The notes under the pieces were generated by a model that made no database searches, had not been told where the DNA came from, and saw only the letters and a program-made list of their open reading frames with translations. A stretch of 64,000 nucleotides of DNA from Ceratodon purpureus (Eukaryota; Streptophyta; Bryopsida; Pseudoditrichales; Ditrichaceae). The position numbers and the translations under genes are program-made. This document shows, piece after piece, positions 34,117 through 48,381 of the stretch. The first letter of the stretch is position 1. Each line of letters begins with the position of its first letter. The stretch is taken from the NCBI GenBank assembly GCA_014871385.1, contig CM026422.1, forward strand, positions 18,468,096-18,532,095, written 5' to 3'.

Positions 34117-37100
34117 ATGAGGCCCCATTCTTTGCTAGAAATTAGACTTTTAGAACCAAAACAGTATGGGCTGTTATAGATGATACCTTAGAATGTTCCT
34201 ACAATTGCTTTGGCACATCAGCATGCCAAATCAAAGAGCAGCTAAGTTGTGAAAGCAATCATGATTTTTTAGTAAACCGCAAGGTTCGGTGGAACAGTAG
34301 AGATGATCTGAGCTGGAATTTGATTAATAACTAGCTTGGGCTAGCAGAGAAATAATCACTAGAGTATTATCATGCAGGCGGTCACGATTCTTGCATAATG
34401 AACTGTACATAAATTTTCTTTGTATATAAGCAAGGCTTTGAAGTCTGCAGAACATGATGCTGCTGCGCTCACCGATTCATTGAAAGAGTCTCACATTTTC
34501 CTCTGTTGTTGCAATTATTTTTCCGTATCATGATTCGAGAAGATAGTGTAACTAAGATTTTTCATGGTGGAAAGTTAAAATGATTGATGACACCAAAATA
34601 TGTAGTACTCGCTGTGCTAATCTTCTCACCGAAACTGCGAGTCTAACCAGATTTGCTCATGGACTGCTGCGTGTGTAGAATTGTAATCAACCACCAAAGC
34701 CATTACAAATGCGGGAGTCTTTTCATGGTGCAACTCAGTTAAAGTTCGAACAGTTAGCAGTTTGCAGTTCGTATTCACGAAGTCCTTGAGCCGCAGCGTG
34801 TAATATCAAAAGTTCAAACCACATTTTCTGATATTAACACAACTTATTACAATTGGCCGGGTGATTTATTTTATATATATTTTTGATACAATGGCCCGGT
34901 ATTTATCAATACCAAACAAAATACACCTGCCATGGATCTCAATGGAAGCCAGATCAACACCTAACAAAACCTGCAGAACAGCCAAAGCTAAGAACCACAG
35001 ATTCACAGCCATTGAAACAAATTAGAATCAATTAAAAAGACTCTAAACGGTGAGAAAAGGAGAGCATGGTCTTCCTCTTCGGTCGAGCCGGGCGGAATTG
35101 GGTCCACACGAAGGGTGGTTGTGCGGCAATCAAACTGGAGCCCATTACAAATCATTTCAGAGTTTTGTAATTTATAAAAAAAATGTTGCCTGCCTTGTAA
35201 TTTGGCCCTATGATATTGCCACTCATTCTGCATGATTTAACACAGTCTGCATGCGTTCAACTATTGTTCTTGATATTTGAAGTCTACCAAGTCATATTTC
35301 TATTTAATTGTTTTAGAAACATGCATGCCATTCATTGTGTGCTTCACATTATTTTGGCAAAAAGGTGGCAACAGTATTTTTTTTATGAGATTCTGAGTTC
35401 AGTGCGTCAGAAAATAGTCCAGTGCAAAGGCCCAACGGGGTTGGCCATCTTCCAAGTCGAAGATCCCCTCGTGTAACAAGAAATATATGAGTTGGTGATG
35501 GCCCATGATGTCAGGTGGCCGAAACTTAGGTGCCTGACCCAGCCTTTTATCATATTGTGCCTCTTTCATTAGACTCGTATTTTATGTTTGATTCAATATG
35601 TTTCATCGTCTCAGTTCCGGGACTGGCAATGTGGCTTATCAGAATGCAAAGTCCTCGAGCACTCTGCCAAGTTAGGGCTGCTTTCCTTGTGAAACACAAC
35701 CCAACATCAAATACCGTAAGTTAAATGCAGGTATTTGAGGTGATTTTAGTAGCTAAGTGTATCTAGAGAGGTGATTTCAGCTTTGTTGTTTCGGCCATCG
35801 TTTTTGTCTTCAGTAAACAGACCTAATTCTATCCGTTTAAGCAGAATTATTATAGTTAAAGCTGAGTTATGGTTATTAGTTAATTTCTAGTGGATCCCAT
35901 CCAGAAGAGGGAGAGGTTCTTGTGCACTGTAGAACATATTTTTTGGACACCACAAATTGAGTATACGTTCCTAGTTCTTACCGCTTTGCTATTCTTGCTC
36001 CTCCACTGCAGTGTAAATGGATTTTGAAAGATACAATTTTTAGTTTCATATAAAGAATTGTTCTTCTGAGCAGTTTGGAAATTCGGGATTCTGTTGATTG
36101 CCACGAGATTCGACAGGGACGTCGAACTAAGTTTGCAGGAACTGAGTGCGCTTGAAGAATACAGGATTGCTCCGATCCTGTGGAGATTGAAGTTAAGCTT
36201 CATGCTCCCAGTATAAGATTAACTACTACTCTATACAGAAGTGGATACTTCCAACCATATTTAAGCAAAGCGTAGGCCTCTATGGAAGATTTAAGTAAAG
36301 GACATAGCATTCTTAGGCTCCCAGACTATTGTGGGGGAAGATTAAAGCAGGCAGGCCAAACAGAGTTTGCAGATTGGCAATGATAGCAAGCCTAGCATTG
36401 GTCATAGCATCCTGCCAGTCTAGCACTCTGTTTTGTGCACCCGCTTCAAACTACTCACAACCTAACTCTGAAGTAGTTTACCGGAAATTCAGAAAGGGTG
36501 AAAAAGTTAGAACCTGAAGCAGATCAAGCATGAAGCTGTTATTCCAATTTCCAGTCCATCATGACATGGAAAGTACTATCTGTATTTTTTTATAAACAAG
36601 AAGAAAATAACATGCTTATTTCTACGGAACCACATGGGTGATAGCAGCTTTGTTCTGAAAATCCTGAACAAACCATGCTAAGTTGCTAACGGTAGCACAG
36701 TCATAGTTCATCACTCTACACAACTCTTTCAATCTACGAGTGTGAAGCAAACAGCAGAACAGGCAACAATTGAAGCAGCTCGACTCCATGCTTACTGGGT
36801 GACGCATGTAAAGTGAGCATGGCAGGTTAGTTATCAAGGTCCTGGTCTATAGTAGCCTACCAAAGGTTCGGAGGAGTAGGGGAACTATGACGTGCCTTAG
36901 TTACATCTTCCTGAAAATGCAGCCATGAATTGCATGTGGGCTCCCTCTTGGCTGTGTTGCAGCAGCTCAATTGTGTGAGTATAAAGTGGGGCCGCGGTGA
37001 AGTACCGGCAGTTAGTTATTCCGATAAGGAACAACTTGCACATCATTCAGGTCAGAGATTCCCGAGAGCTTCAGAGAGCTCACTTCATCAGAGTATTTAA

Positions 37101-37561
37101 ATTTTTAGAAAAGAGAACTTCGATAGGACAATCGAGGTACGAAACCATCCAACCTATCAAAGCACGGATTCACTGGTTTCGAAAACTGCTGTGAGACAAT
37201 TATTACTCTTTCTAGAATATGTCATAAACTAGAGATCGTGCTTTGAATTAACATGTCTAGATAAAACAGTGCAACCAAAAGAAGTCCATTCAACATATTG
37301 CCCTTTAAGAAGATCAAATTTCTACTATTTTCTAAAACTTCGCTTCGAGCTAAGGCTTCATCTATTAAATGACAAATATTGAAGCTGTGGCAGTAATGCT
37401 ACTTGTGTGGCATCTAAAGAATTGGAGTTCATAACCCAGTTTGTATCATTTTGCAGATTCATTAAATGCCAGTGCTCAGTCGACGATAATCAACTCACTT
37501 GCACAAGGATCATCCTTCTACAACCTTACCGTAAAACTTGCACATCAGCAGGACCGCCAAG
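34117..37561. other. Intergenic region and LOX leader
   Basis: No gene is recognised between the glycosyltransferase and the lipoxygenase. Poly-A signals and the 3' UTR of the former lie at its left, and the LOX promoter and leader at its right. A sequence with TATAAAGT at 36980-36987 is a possible TATA box. Confidence 0.5.
36980..36987 (+). promoter_or_regulatory. Candidate TATA box of the lipoxygenase gene
   Basis: TATAAAGT about 580 bp upstream of the LOX start codon, followed by a GC-rich stretch. It is a match by eye only. The distance implies a long leader, possibly spliced. Confidence 0.25.
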
Positions 37562-40500
37562 ATGGTGGCCACCACAGACCCTTCCAAAAAGGAAGATCTC
37601 TTCCTAAAATCTCCGAGGGAGCTGTTCATGCTCTTTTCAGGCGGTGAGGTCACCACAGCGAAGCCAAAACCGGACCCAATTCCAGACCCAATCCAAGAGA
37701 CGGTCCAAATGGTGGTGAAGTCAGCCTCGCAAGCAAACACGGTGCTAACAAACCTCTTCGGGGAGAACGGTGTGCTTGGAGCCAAGCAGCAAGACTTGGT
37801 TATCAAAGATCCTGGGCTTGTGTGCTTCAAAGCCTTGGTTACCATAGAGAGGCAGAATGTTGGTGGCATTGATCTCGCCAACCCTGTTTCTGACATCCTT
37901 GAATTGCAGCAGGAGCTCATCAATAACCATGTCACCTTGCAACTTGTCAGCAATGAGGTCGATCCTCGTAAGTTCTGGGATACCCCAACCATGACCAAAA
38001 TATTTAAGGAAAAAATTGTGTTTCAAGGAGGATTTTCGGTCTTGAATAGCCGAGGCTTGATACGTTTTCTAAGGTTTTTTGGCTGGAATTTTGCAGAAAC
38101 TAAGTCGGGAAAACTGAGTGGGAAAGTGACGTTTGAACACTGGGCCAGAGCCAGGGACCTTCTGATACCGACACTTTTTGATTTCAACATGGACTTTTTC
38201 GTGCCCAAAGATTTTGGAGTCCCTGGGGCGATACTTGTGAATAACGGACACAAGAACCTTGTGCTCATCCTTGGGAAAATCACTATGACCACAGAGTTTA
38301 GGCTTGTGAAAGCCCAGGTCACCATGCCCGACCAAAACGTCATTAGATTCCTCTGCAATTCATGGGTGTATGCATCAGAAATGAGCAAGGATGGTCGGGA
38401 GGGTCGGATATTCTTTGCCAACAAAGTAACATCACGACCTCGAACAGCATTCTTAACATCTTTCTGCTTAATCTACTAATATCAGTTACAATTTTAAATT
38501 CTGAATCAAGAAGAGGAACTGATCAATGATTCACATATTTTTAAGCTCGCTGAGAACTGGTTCACTCATTAAATCAACAAGCTTACGAGCTCTGCTCTAT
38601 CGTAAAGTATGTAAGAACTCTGTATATCATTAAATTTTCATAGTAAATTATGTTCCGCTGCTATTGTTTCAGGAGTATACCCCTGCTGCCACTCCACCCG
38701 GTTTGCTGAAACTGAGGCAAAGTGAGTTGAAGGAAATTCAGGGAGATGGAACGGGAGAAAGGCAAGAAGGTGACAGAATATATGACTATGATGTCTACAA
38801 TGACTTAGGCAAGCCTGACGATCCTAGACCAACTCTCGGTGGGTCAGCAGAATACCCATATCCACGACGGTGCCGCACTGGCCGAGCCCTCCACCCAGGT
38901 ACTACAGAGAATATTTTAGTTTTATCTCCTCCAGCTTCTAGAGCTTCAAGTGTATCGTAAAACGGAAAAACAGATAATAAATTCTAATTACGCATATTGA
39001 GATTGTTTTAGTTACTACTGGACTATGTTCGTGGACATACAGATGGAAAAACAGAAACCAGACTGAGTGGTGCCTTAGCGAACCTGTACATCCCAAGAGA
39101 CGAAAGATTTGATGAAGTGAAGAGGTCAGGCTTCATCGCCAATAATCTCAAGGCAAAGAAGCACAGCATCGCCTCTACCTTGTTCGACGATGGGTTGGAC
39201 TTCCACGGCTTTGATGAGCTGAGAGCCCTCTATGTGCCAATTGGAGAGGAATCAGTGGTCGAGACTATCGTCAATAACCAACGGCAGCCATTCGAGCTCA
39301 TTCGCCAATTTGTGAAAGCATCTGGAGACAGCAAAAATGATTCGTTTCTGTACCCAACGCCAAGAATTATCCACGGTAACTACGTTCTCATAGATACAGT
39401 TTCAACATCCACTTTCTACATTTGCTTCTGCAGAACACAGGTACCAAGTTGTAATTAGACAACAACTACCGGCTATCATTATTTGATTTGATTGTGCCCA
39501 ATTGTGACACGTCCCGGCAGTTGAAAAATGATGGCACCATCTGAAATATTTTTGATAACTTGTGAGAGACAGCTGATAAGGATGCTTGGTCCAAGGACGT
39601 TGAGTTTGCACGTCAGGTGCTGGCCGGCATGAATCCTTTGATCATTGAAGCACTCAAGGTACTCTCAGCACTTGCAAATTCACTTTCATTTCCAACTAGC
39701 AACTAGTTGACTTGCAATCTTATCATTAACAACCCTTAAGAGTTAAATTATTAACTGGGCGAGTAACACATGAACTGTGAATTAGACTGATGTTCGGTAC
39801 TCTGGTTAACAGGAATTCCCACTCAAGAGGCCTTCTGCCGTCACTGCAGAAATGATAGTGCCTCAACTCGAAGGGCTCAGCATTTCTGAGGTGAGCATTA
39901 AAACCTTGGATTCCAGAACATGCACTAATATACTATGAAACTAATGTCACTAGATTCGGAGCAGATTATGGTGCAAACTGTGACAATTGTTTCGATACAC
40001 TCAAGAGTTCAAAGATGGTGTAATTGCTTACCTCAGGCCTTGTCGAAGAAGAAGCTCTTCGTGTTGGACTACCACGAACGGTTCCTCGGCTACATCAAGC
40101 GCATAAACGAGCTCAAATCTAGTCAAGCATACGCATCATGGACGCTCTTCTTCCTCTCCAAGGACGGCACCTTGAAACCCATCTGCATTGAGCTGGCTCT
40201 TCCAGGAGCCAAGGATGGAGACCGACCGATATTCCGGGTGTTCCGCCCTTCTGAGAAAGACGCAGGCAAGAACTGGGCATGGGAGCTTGCAAAAGCCCAT
40301 GTCCAGTGCAACGATGCGTCCTGGCACCAAGTCATCAGCCACTGGTACCCACATCAAACCAGCATTCTCAGCTCAATGCCTCAACCATCTGAACACAAAG
40401 AGCTCTATTCATCAAACCAAAATTCGCACACATTGGACCAACATTGTGCTTCAAATTGTGATGCAGGATGCGAACGCACGCAGTGATCGAGCCCCTCATC

Positions 40501-41710
40501 ATTGCCACCAACAGACAACTGAGCATCATGCACCCCGTGCACAAAGCGCTCGTCACCCATTACAAGAACACAATGGATATCAACCAGTCTGCCCGAAAGG
40601 CACTCATCAACGCAGGCGGGATTGTAGAACAAACCTTCGCTCCACAGAAGTACACCATGGAAATCTCATCAAAGGTGTACGCAGGATGGCGCTTCGTCGA
40701 CCAAGCTCTGCCAAATGACTTAATCAAGAGGTAAAGAACAAAATTCAGACACGATCCAGAGAAAATTTCAATGCTCTCATGAACAATGCCACCATGCAGA
40801 GATGGGTTTAGGGTTTATGTGACTAACAACAAGCTCTGTGAGCAGAGGAATGGCGGTTCCAGATCCCACAGCTCCATATGGACTGAAGCTTGTGATTGAG
40901 GATTACCCATATGCAAAAGATGGTCTTGATCTCTGGGCAGCAATCCGCACATGGGTGAAGGAACACATCGACATCTTCTACGCTGACGACAAGGCGGTGC
41001 AAGGCGACGTCGAGCTGCAAAGCTGGTGGAGCGAAGCGCGAACTAAGGGTCACGCAGACATCACCGAGGGGTGGATCATGGCGGACTCTAAGGATAATTT
41101 GGTCCAAATCGTGACCACCATCGCATGGGTCGCTTCATGCCATCACGCTGCCGTGAACTTCGGCCAGTACCTCTACGCGGGGTTCATGCCGAACCATCCC
41201 TCCATGACGCGCAAGCTCATCCCCGAGGAGAACACCCCAGAGTGGGAGACCATGCAGCGAGAGCCTGAGAAGTTTCTCCTCTCCATGCTCTCGAATGCAG
41301 TCCAGTCCAGGGTTAACATGACCACGATTGAGATTCTCTCCACTCACGCAGCGAATGAGGAGTATCTCGGCCAACGCCCCGAGAATTGGACCGACAACCC
41401 AAAGGTGTGTTTCTTCCACTCTTCAAACTCCAGAGCATTTTTCCATCAACATGCTTAGATTCGTTCCAGAGAACAGACCTTGAATCGACTTAACTCTGAG
41501 TGAATTGATCTTGTCAATTGGCAGGTGTTGGCAGCGTTCGATAAGTTCGGGAAGAAGGTCGACGAGATTGACGCGCTCATCAAGTCAAGGAATGCGGATC
41601 CGTCACTGAAGCATCGAAATGGTCCGACGAAGGTGGCATATGAGCTTCTGCGACCGAAGTCTGGCGAAGGATTGACCAACAAAGGCGTTCCGAACAGCGT
41701 TTCTATCTAG
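37562..41710 (+). CDS. LOX: Lipoxygenase
   Basis: Nine exons: 37562-38425, 38673-38898, 39043-39375, 39573-39658, 39813-39890, 40037-40344, 40467-40730, 40846-41404 and 41525-41710. All phases agree, giving 967 residues. It dioxygenates polyunsaturated fatty acids to hydroperoxides (oxylipin pathway). An N-terminal PLAT-type lipid-binding region precedes the catalytic domain, which begins near the [13 protein letters not shown] and [11 protein letters not shown] blocks. All five non-haem iron ligands are present: H631 and H636 (SHWMRTHA), H820 and N824 ([10 protein letters not shown]) and the C-terminal I967 (GVPNSVSI). An in-frame ATG at 37538 would add eight residues; 37562 is preferred because the context fits better (AAGATGG). 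An extended N-terminus of about 40 residues could be a plastid signal, but this is unclear. Regiospecificity cannot be read by eye. Confidence 0.95.
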
Positions 41711-42732
41711 GCTGCTTCATGCTGTTTGGAGATGGTTTCAAGGACTCTGAACTGTAATATTTAGTTTCATGAAATGTACTAATCGCAAACCACAACAGTA
41801 CTAGGTTATCTCCTACATAGTGATAATGTATAAAGAAATAATGAATAGGCCGGAAGTGTGGGTATGGAGGCATTAACTTGCCAAAGGGAATGTTTATGTC
41901 AACTGACGGGGGCCCATAATTGTAGAGCATGTTGATTGAAATGTCAAGATGTTTGACCGGAATATTTGTATGTCAAGATGTTTGACCGGAATAATTCGGA
42001 ACTTGTACCAAAAGCTCTGTTCTCGATATGTAACAAGAGAGCTGTATGGCAATGGTCACATTAGGGAGGAGGAACATGGAGTTATAATTTTGTGGGGATC
42101 ACAACAGGACCTGAATCATTTGTAAGACTGCCTAATCAGTGTTCAATTCCCTCTTGATGGCCCAGGTCTCCACTCTCTGTCAAGATCTAATCGCTCCGTT
42201 ACCTCACTTCATTGTGCCTCATTACATCGTGTCCGCAATTTGGAAAGCAGGCTGGTCATTCTCTAAGACAGTCTGCATTTACTCATTGCTGTGCCAAGTT
42301 GAAATTATTCATGTGTTGTCTCTCTTGACAACTTGGGGGACGCCACACCTCGAAGGAGGTGAGCAACCTGAAATAACAAAAATAGATGACATACATCACT
42401 TACAGTGAGCATCTCGAGATCCAGAAGCCCGGTCAACAATCATGTCTCGATGCAGTAATCGTAGAAACAGTAAAACTTAGCAGCGCCGAGGTGCAAAATA
42501 ATGAGACGAAAACACAAATAACATAATGTACATGTGGTTATATATTCAGAAGAACGGGAAAAATATGTACACGCCAGGTTTGAGGAAAATATGTACAGTG
42601 CAACCTCAACCTTCCGGCTCTGCTCTTCCAGTATCAGTCTGGTCCAAGACTATAGAAAAAAATTCAGATATCCTCTAATTGAATAAACCATCTATATCTA
42701 AAAGAGATCCTACCGAGAACTCGATCTCTGTA
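41711..42732. other. Convergent 3' region of LOX and NPF
   Basis: About 1.0 kb between the 3' ends of the plus-strand LOX and the minus-strand NPF gene. It holds the 29-bp duplication and presumably both 3' UTRs. No gene is seen. Confidence 0.55.
41941..41992. repeat. 29-bp tandem duplication
   Basis: Two copies of a 23-bp core (starts ATGTCAAGATGTTTGACCGG) at 41941 and 41970, downstream of the LOX stop. Confidence 0.85.
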
Positions 42733-44716
42733 TCACAGATGCTCAGGGTTGTCATGGTGAGCTCTCTGCTCAAACTCGGCCTTCACTGGCAATTTATCTT
42801 CAGGAGCAACCACAGAGCTCTGGAGCTGGTCAGATGGGCTCATTGCCTTGAGGCTCGGGTATTTCTTATATCTATAGAAATGGGCAACAATGAGGAAGTA
42901 GACCACATTCAGGAAGCTCAGCACAGCCATGAGCCAGTAGAAGAGGTTCAGCTTCTTCCGGTTGAAGGGCAGGCTGTCGGAGAGCCACCCAGGCTGCGAC
43001 CCGGTGCTCGTGGCCTTGTTGACGATGTTCACAACGGCGGTGCTGATGAAGTAGCCCAATGAGATTGTGGTGAACGACAGGCCCGTGCTGGTGCTGCGCA
43101 TGCTGTCTGGAGCTTGGTCGTAGAAAAACTCCAGCACGCCGATGTAGGTGAACATGTCGGCGATCCCAAATGTGAAGTACTGCGGCACGAGCCAGAAGAT
43201 GCTCATGGGGATGGTGCCGCGCGGGTCGTCCAGGAGGCCATACTCTTTCGCCTTATTGGTGCGCTTCACCTCCACAAACGCTGCGATGATCATCGAAACG
43301 ACCGAGAGGACGAGGCCGATGCCGATTCGTTGGAGGAACGTGATGCCTCTGTCAAGGCCGGTGTAGCGGCGAGCGTAGGGGACGAAGACGCGGTCGTAGA
43401 GGGGCACCAAGATGGCCATGATGATGAGCGGGAAGAAGGGGATGGACGCGGCCGGGAATTTGAAGCTGCCCACGTTCCGCTCCATCGTCGCGCCTTGCTC
43501 GATCGTGAAGGTCTGCAGCTGCGCAAGCACGACATTCATGATGATGGTGCCCGCCCAGATGGGCATCAGCTTCACAATGGCCTTCGTCTCTTCGACTTGT
43601 GTCACGGTGCATAGCTCCCATTTGCTCGCCTCCGGCTGACGATCCTTCCTGTCGCCGTCCACTATCGCCGCTCTATCCAGAAATCTGCACTCAAATTTCA
43701 ATCAAGTCTGGCTTTCTCACTCTCGTTCTGTAATTAAGTGAAGGCTACATAAGCAGAAGAATAAACGGAGAATCTGGGCAACAAGGTAAGCCAGTCGACC
43801 ATGGCAGCACATTCGAGAGACGATACCTAAAGTAGTTTGTGTGGTCGATCTTTTGAAAACCTAGATGCGCAGCTTCTTTGTCATCCATCTCGAATAAGAA
43901 ATCCGGCGAGGGAGGGACTGGGCGATGCATCTTCCGAACCGCAGCTACAAACACTTGCAAAATTCTCGTCAAAGGGCTCCCTGACGGAAGCCTCTTTCTG
44001 AAACGACGGGTGCCAGCCAAGAAAACGGCCAACCCAGCTGCAACTAGGGCAAGACAGACGCCATAGCCCACTGCATTGCCGATGTTATCCTGAATGTACA
44101 CCAGCACGGTAACGCCAAGCAACCCCCCAGCCACAAAGCTGAAGAAGAACCAGTTGAAGTACACCGAGGAAAGACGGCGCTCTTTCAAATGTGTTTCATC
44201 GAACTGGTCTGCGCCAAGGCTGGACAAGCAAGGCTTGAGACCACCCGAGCCAAGCGCAATGAGGTAGAGTCCCACGTAGAGCACAGCCAGGTCGGAAGGC
44301 GTCGCGGATTCGCATGGGGGAGCAGCGCATTGTGGTGGTTGTAGTGATCCGATTGAAGCAGAAATTGTCATCAGCGACATGCCCTGCGAGACCAGTCCAA
44401 GCAATAGACTCGTCAAAAGGAAATTCTGGGTCGGAAAGAAGACTACACAAGAGATGATCTTAAAGCTTGATGGGGATTGTTTGGACACGGTTACGTACCA
44501 CGAGTTCAACGATTGCGAAGAAGATGATGGTGGAGAAGCGACCAAGATACGCATCGGCAATAAAACCTCCTAGAAGTGGGCAAAGAAACGCTGTGCCTGC
44601 GAAGTTCGTTACCGTGGTCGCGGCTTTCGTGGTGGCGAAGTTGAGATGGTTGATGAGGTACAGCACCAGGTCTATCTGCAGACCGATGAATGCCATGGTC
44701 TCTGCGAACTCGAAAA
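42733..44716 (-). CDS. NPF (NRT1/PTR, POT family) transporter, first exon unresolved
   Basis: Three confident exons: 44716-44499, 44383-43827 and 43684-42733, phase-consistent and giving about 575 residues. It is a proton-coupled major facilitator transporter (nitrate, peptides, hormones or other solutes). Diagnostic blocks are KAATTVTNFAGTAFL, LLGGFIADAYLGRF, the GSGGLKPCLSSLGADQFDE signature between helices 4 and 5, and the C-terminal half with FWLVPQYFTFGIADMFTYIG. The first exon starts in phase 1, so a short upstream coding exon is missing; a candidate ends at a GTAAGT donor near 45137 (peptide ending about PFTF). The usual E-x-x-E-R proton-coupling motif of helix 1 reads E-F-A-E-T, as also occurs in some NPF clades. 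Likely plasma membrane or tonoplast. Confidence 0.9.
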
Positions 44717-47700
44717 CTGCATCGCCACGAAGCAGGTGTGGCAAATTTTTGTTAGATCGTCTACAAAACCGTTCCAGCAATCTAGAATGGCTATGGTTCG
44801 CAGAAACACACAGCCATTTTTATTTCAAAGAAAAATTGACAAGGGGATGACTGAGGCGATCATCTGAAATTGTTTAGATACGGAAATAGCGAGACGATTG
44901 AAGGGCTGGCTTGCTGAATGCATTTAGCACGGCTCTGATTAACTATCATATGCTCCTCAGCACGTGATCCATTGATGGATTTGTGATGAATTACTTGAAA
45001 AGGAATTAAAGTGTGAGGTGTGTACAACAAATATTAAACAATTTGAGTGAGCTAGCTCTCTTCGGCGAGCAACGGACAGGTGAAGAAAAATCCGACTAGA
45101 GTCACGGAGGTGATGATGATGTCGTTCGGGAGGTAACTTACAAAAGGTGAAAGGGGAGCTTCGCCATCCTCCTGTCGTCAGTCTGTTGGCTGGTCTTCCT
45201 TTGTAATCAACCGACCCGTCCCCGACAAGCGCTGATTCCGCACCTTCCTCCTACAATTAGACCAGTTTGCCAACATTACGAGCAAGATAAAAAAAACTCG
45301 TTGCAGAGTACTCAGCAACTTAAGTGAACGGGGTAACGAGTCTCACTAGCTAGAATCCGACCTCTGGAACTTCGCACATAAGGTTCGAAGACGGAAGAGA
45401 ATTACAAGCAATGCCAATCTTGAACAAGTTTTAAATTCTTGTCCAACAGAACCCTTTTTCACAGTTATCGCTTCTTACCATCTCGGCGTGGCCCTCTACA
45501 AGTTCGCAGTGCAGAATCAATGAACTAATGCTGGCTGCAAAAACCTCCCGGAGCCCACGTTTGGAACCACGTCAAACGCACTCGCAAACCAGCAGGCTAC
45601 GACGAAGTCACAAGAACTGAAGCTAAATCATGGTCGTCGTCGTCGTCGACAGTGATTCGCTTGGAGGGCACTCATCAGAGTCGCTTCACTTGCGACGAAC
45701 TCACTCCTTCCCAGAGTCCTTCTCCGAAAACTTCAAAAGCCGAGTACGCATCTGCAATACTAGCCTAAGAGTATAAACAACTCAATATTTGTAACAAAAA
45801 ACTCCTCGATCTCTACAAAAGGAAACTTCTTCGGATCCCCCCCCCCTTAATCACTTTGAAAAAGCAGTGAGTCTAATTCCCAAGTACACTTCGTAACATG
45901 GCGCTTCTCACTGACAAGGAATCCTTGCACAAAAGTTCGACTGGTCCCATTGATCCGTTTCAGCTGAGAATGGCGATCGACAAAACTTTCCATTTCTCTA
46001 ACGCAGCCTTGCGGTACCTAGACTAGTAGCTAGCATGCAAGTAGCGGCGGACCCATCTGCACCAGACCGTCAGAAACGTTGTGACGGATTTAACCTGCAC
46101 AGACGCCAAAGTCTTCATCTGCCATGCCGCAATTATGCACTTATGCAAAGCCGTGACGGATAAACATAGAAATGCTTTCGAGAGGCGACGCCGTAGCCTC
46201 GTCGACAGTCATGCATCGCCACCTCACCCTCCTGGACCGACAAAAAAGAAAAAGGGATGAATTCACGGAGGACGGTCGTAGTGTACCACCACCCCACTTT
46301 TTATGTTTATACCATTCTCACTGGTGGTACTGTGCCTGCGAAAGCCGATCCTACACGACTGTGCCATCCCTGCTCCACCGAAGCCGCGGCGCTCGTGGTC
46401 CCGGGCCAAGCACCTCCATCATCGCATCTAGAAGTCACCAAAGCAAGTTCTGTGAAACAATGGAATGCATGATTTAACTAAATGCCTGGTAGTTAGCAAA
46501 CGGCCACCATTTTCAGCAACACTGACCTCGCATCTGGATTTCAAACAATGTGCGAATGATTCTCTCTAAGCTTCACAGTAATCTGCGAGCTTTCAAACTA
46601 ACTTCCAGCAATAAGTCAAGCTTGGTCGGCTGAAAAAATTCATTCAATATATGCAATATATTCTAGATAACGAGCTCTGAATATTGGAGTCCTGGGCCCA
46701 CACCAAAATCACAGACAAATCTCTCTCTCAATGAATACTGTGAAATGTCACGCCGTTGTAGATATCCGCACTCTTGCCTTCAAGAGCACATCTTATCACA
46801 GATCATTCAAAGGCACAATTTGATCATCCTAGAGATCACCATTGCCTGTACACCGAGATCCACAACTGTAGTACTGTACACCTGCAAGCGTAAGTGTATT
46901 GCAGAGTTCAATCAGAGCTGCACTAAGGTCATGTCAGAGAGCTTTGCCTGTCAATCCGGAAGAGTAGAATATCCACAAATTATCAGTCTATCGCTGTCTT
47001 CTTTTCTAGCATCACTTTTATCTGCACAACTTGCTTTGCCTGCAAGATAGCTAAAGATCCACCATTTTAAGGCCCGGAGAACACTGGCAGCTTGTTGGAC
47101 ATTGCTTCACGACTCAGACTCACGAAAGAGACCATCTTTCAGAACATATATTAGTTTAAGTTTAACACTGATTCTAGTGTACTAAATGGATGCCTGATTC
47201 GGGGGCTGCATGGATGGTGTCGTGCATGCAGAGCCCGTGAGTGAGTCTGCGGTGAAGGAGCACACTGACTTGTCACTCCGTCGGCTCCAGAGACGCTGTT
47301 TGCATGCGTGGTTGAACCATCTTCGAGGAGTCTACTGTTGCAGCAACGTTTTCTATGAAGTATTGATTGCGTTTTCAAGAGCCTGCCCTGTGCCCAAGGC
47401 AAGTTATCTGTGCAGGAATATCTCGAACGCAGATTCTGGATCCAGATAATGTGGGAACTAATGGGGCTTCGACATGCAACTCCCAGGTTTCATGGTCATG
47501 GAATACTAGTTTAAAGGTTCTCAGTCAGCTTCAACGACGTCAGTAAGGTCGACTGTCCTAAAACCACCAACTTAAGGATTTTGAGCATTTTTTTGCAGAG
47601 TTATTTTTGGGTATATTTTTGCCATGTAGGAAAGTTGTTTTCTAACACAATGCAAATTTTTTCAGAATTTTCTTCCCAATAGTGAAATAGATACAAATTT

Positions 47701-48381
47701 CTAAACACAAAAGTACTTCGTGACCCAAAACTGATCTGTAGACTTTCCCATTGTCACACCTAGCTGGTACTAATTTTCACTCATGTCGTGACCCAAAACC
47801 ACCAACTTTTTGAGTGCTCTGATTGGTTAGTTTGAATTAAGTGTTCTGACAATGCTACTGGCTACTAGTGGTGGTTCTGGGGAGACCTACAGGTTGGTGA
47901 TGGGGGCGGTGGTGGTTTTGGGGCATTCGACCTTAGCTCTGTCGGAGCTGGGACTTATCGTCTCTTCTTTAGAAATTAGAGGTGGTGGTAAGAGCATCCC
48001 CAGTCGACCCCTATGGGCATCCCCAGGACTTGTAAGCCCTTAAACCTCCATCCGGCTTCATCCGGGTTAGAGGCTTAAGGGTCCTCTGAGCTCCCAGTGC
48101 AGGAATGCTATCTTGTGAGCAGCGAGCAGGAGCAGCGAGCAGGGAGCACTGTTTTTTTTTTTCCAAATTTTTGGTTTTTTTCGAATTTTTTTCCAATTTT
48201 TTTCCGTCGCAAACTAATACAGTGTGTATTACCGCGGAATCTTTAAAGAATCTTTAGAGAATATTTAGGGAAATTATTATGAAGATTCCAAGAATATTCT
48301 TTTCAGAGAATTATATAAAAAGGGATATTTAGGTAATTCTGGACAAAAAAAAGTCCAGAATTCAAAAATGACCAATGCGAA
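44717..48381. other. Intergenic region
   Basis: About 3.7 kb with no confident gene. A possible first NPF exon lies near 45137-45170. A C-run of ten is at 45837-45846. A short MITE-like or hairpin segment is at 47992-48115. T-rich tracts lie near 48150-48205. The 17-bp palindromes begin at its right end. Confidence 0.5.
47992..48115. mobile_element. Possible short MITE with internal hairpin
   Basis: It begins TAA/GAGCATCCCCAGTCG, the same terminal type as the Tourist-like MITE at 15604. The right end near 48090-48115 (CTCCCAGTGCAGGAATGCTA) is only a loose inverted match. Inside, CCCTTAAACCTC and GAGGCTTAAGGG form a hairpin (11 of 12). It is probably a decayed element. Confidence 0.35.

Noticed and set aside
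43114-43614. 166-codon plus frame opposite the NPF gene
   Set aside because: Antisense shadow of the GC-rich NPF exon, with a low-complexity Asp/Glu/His composition.
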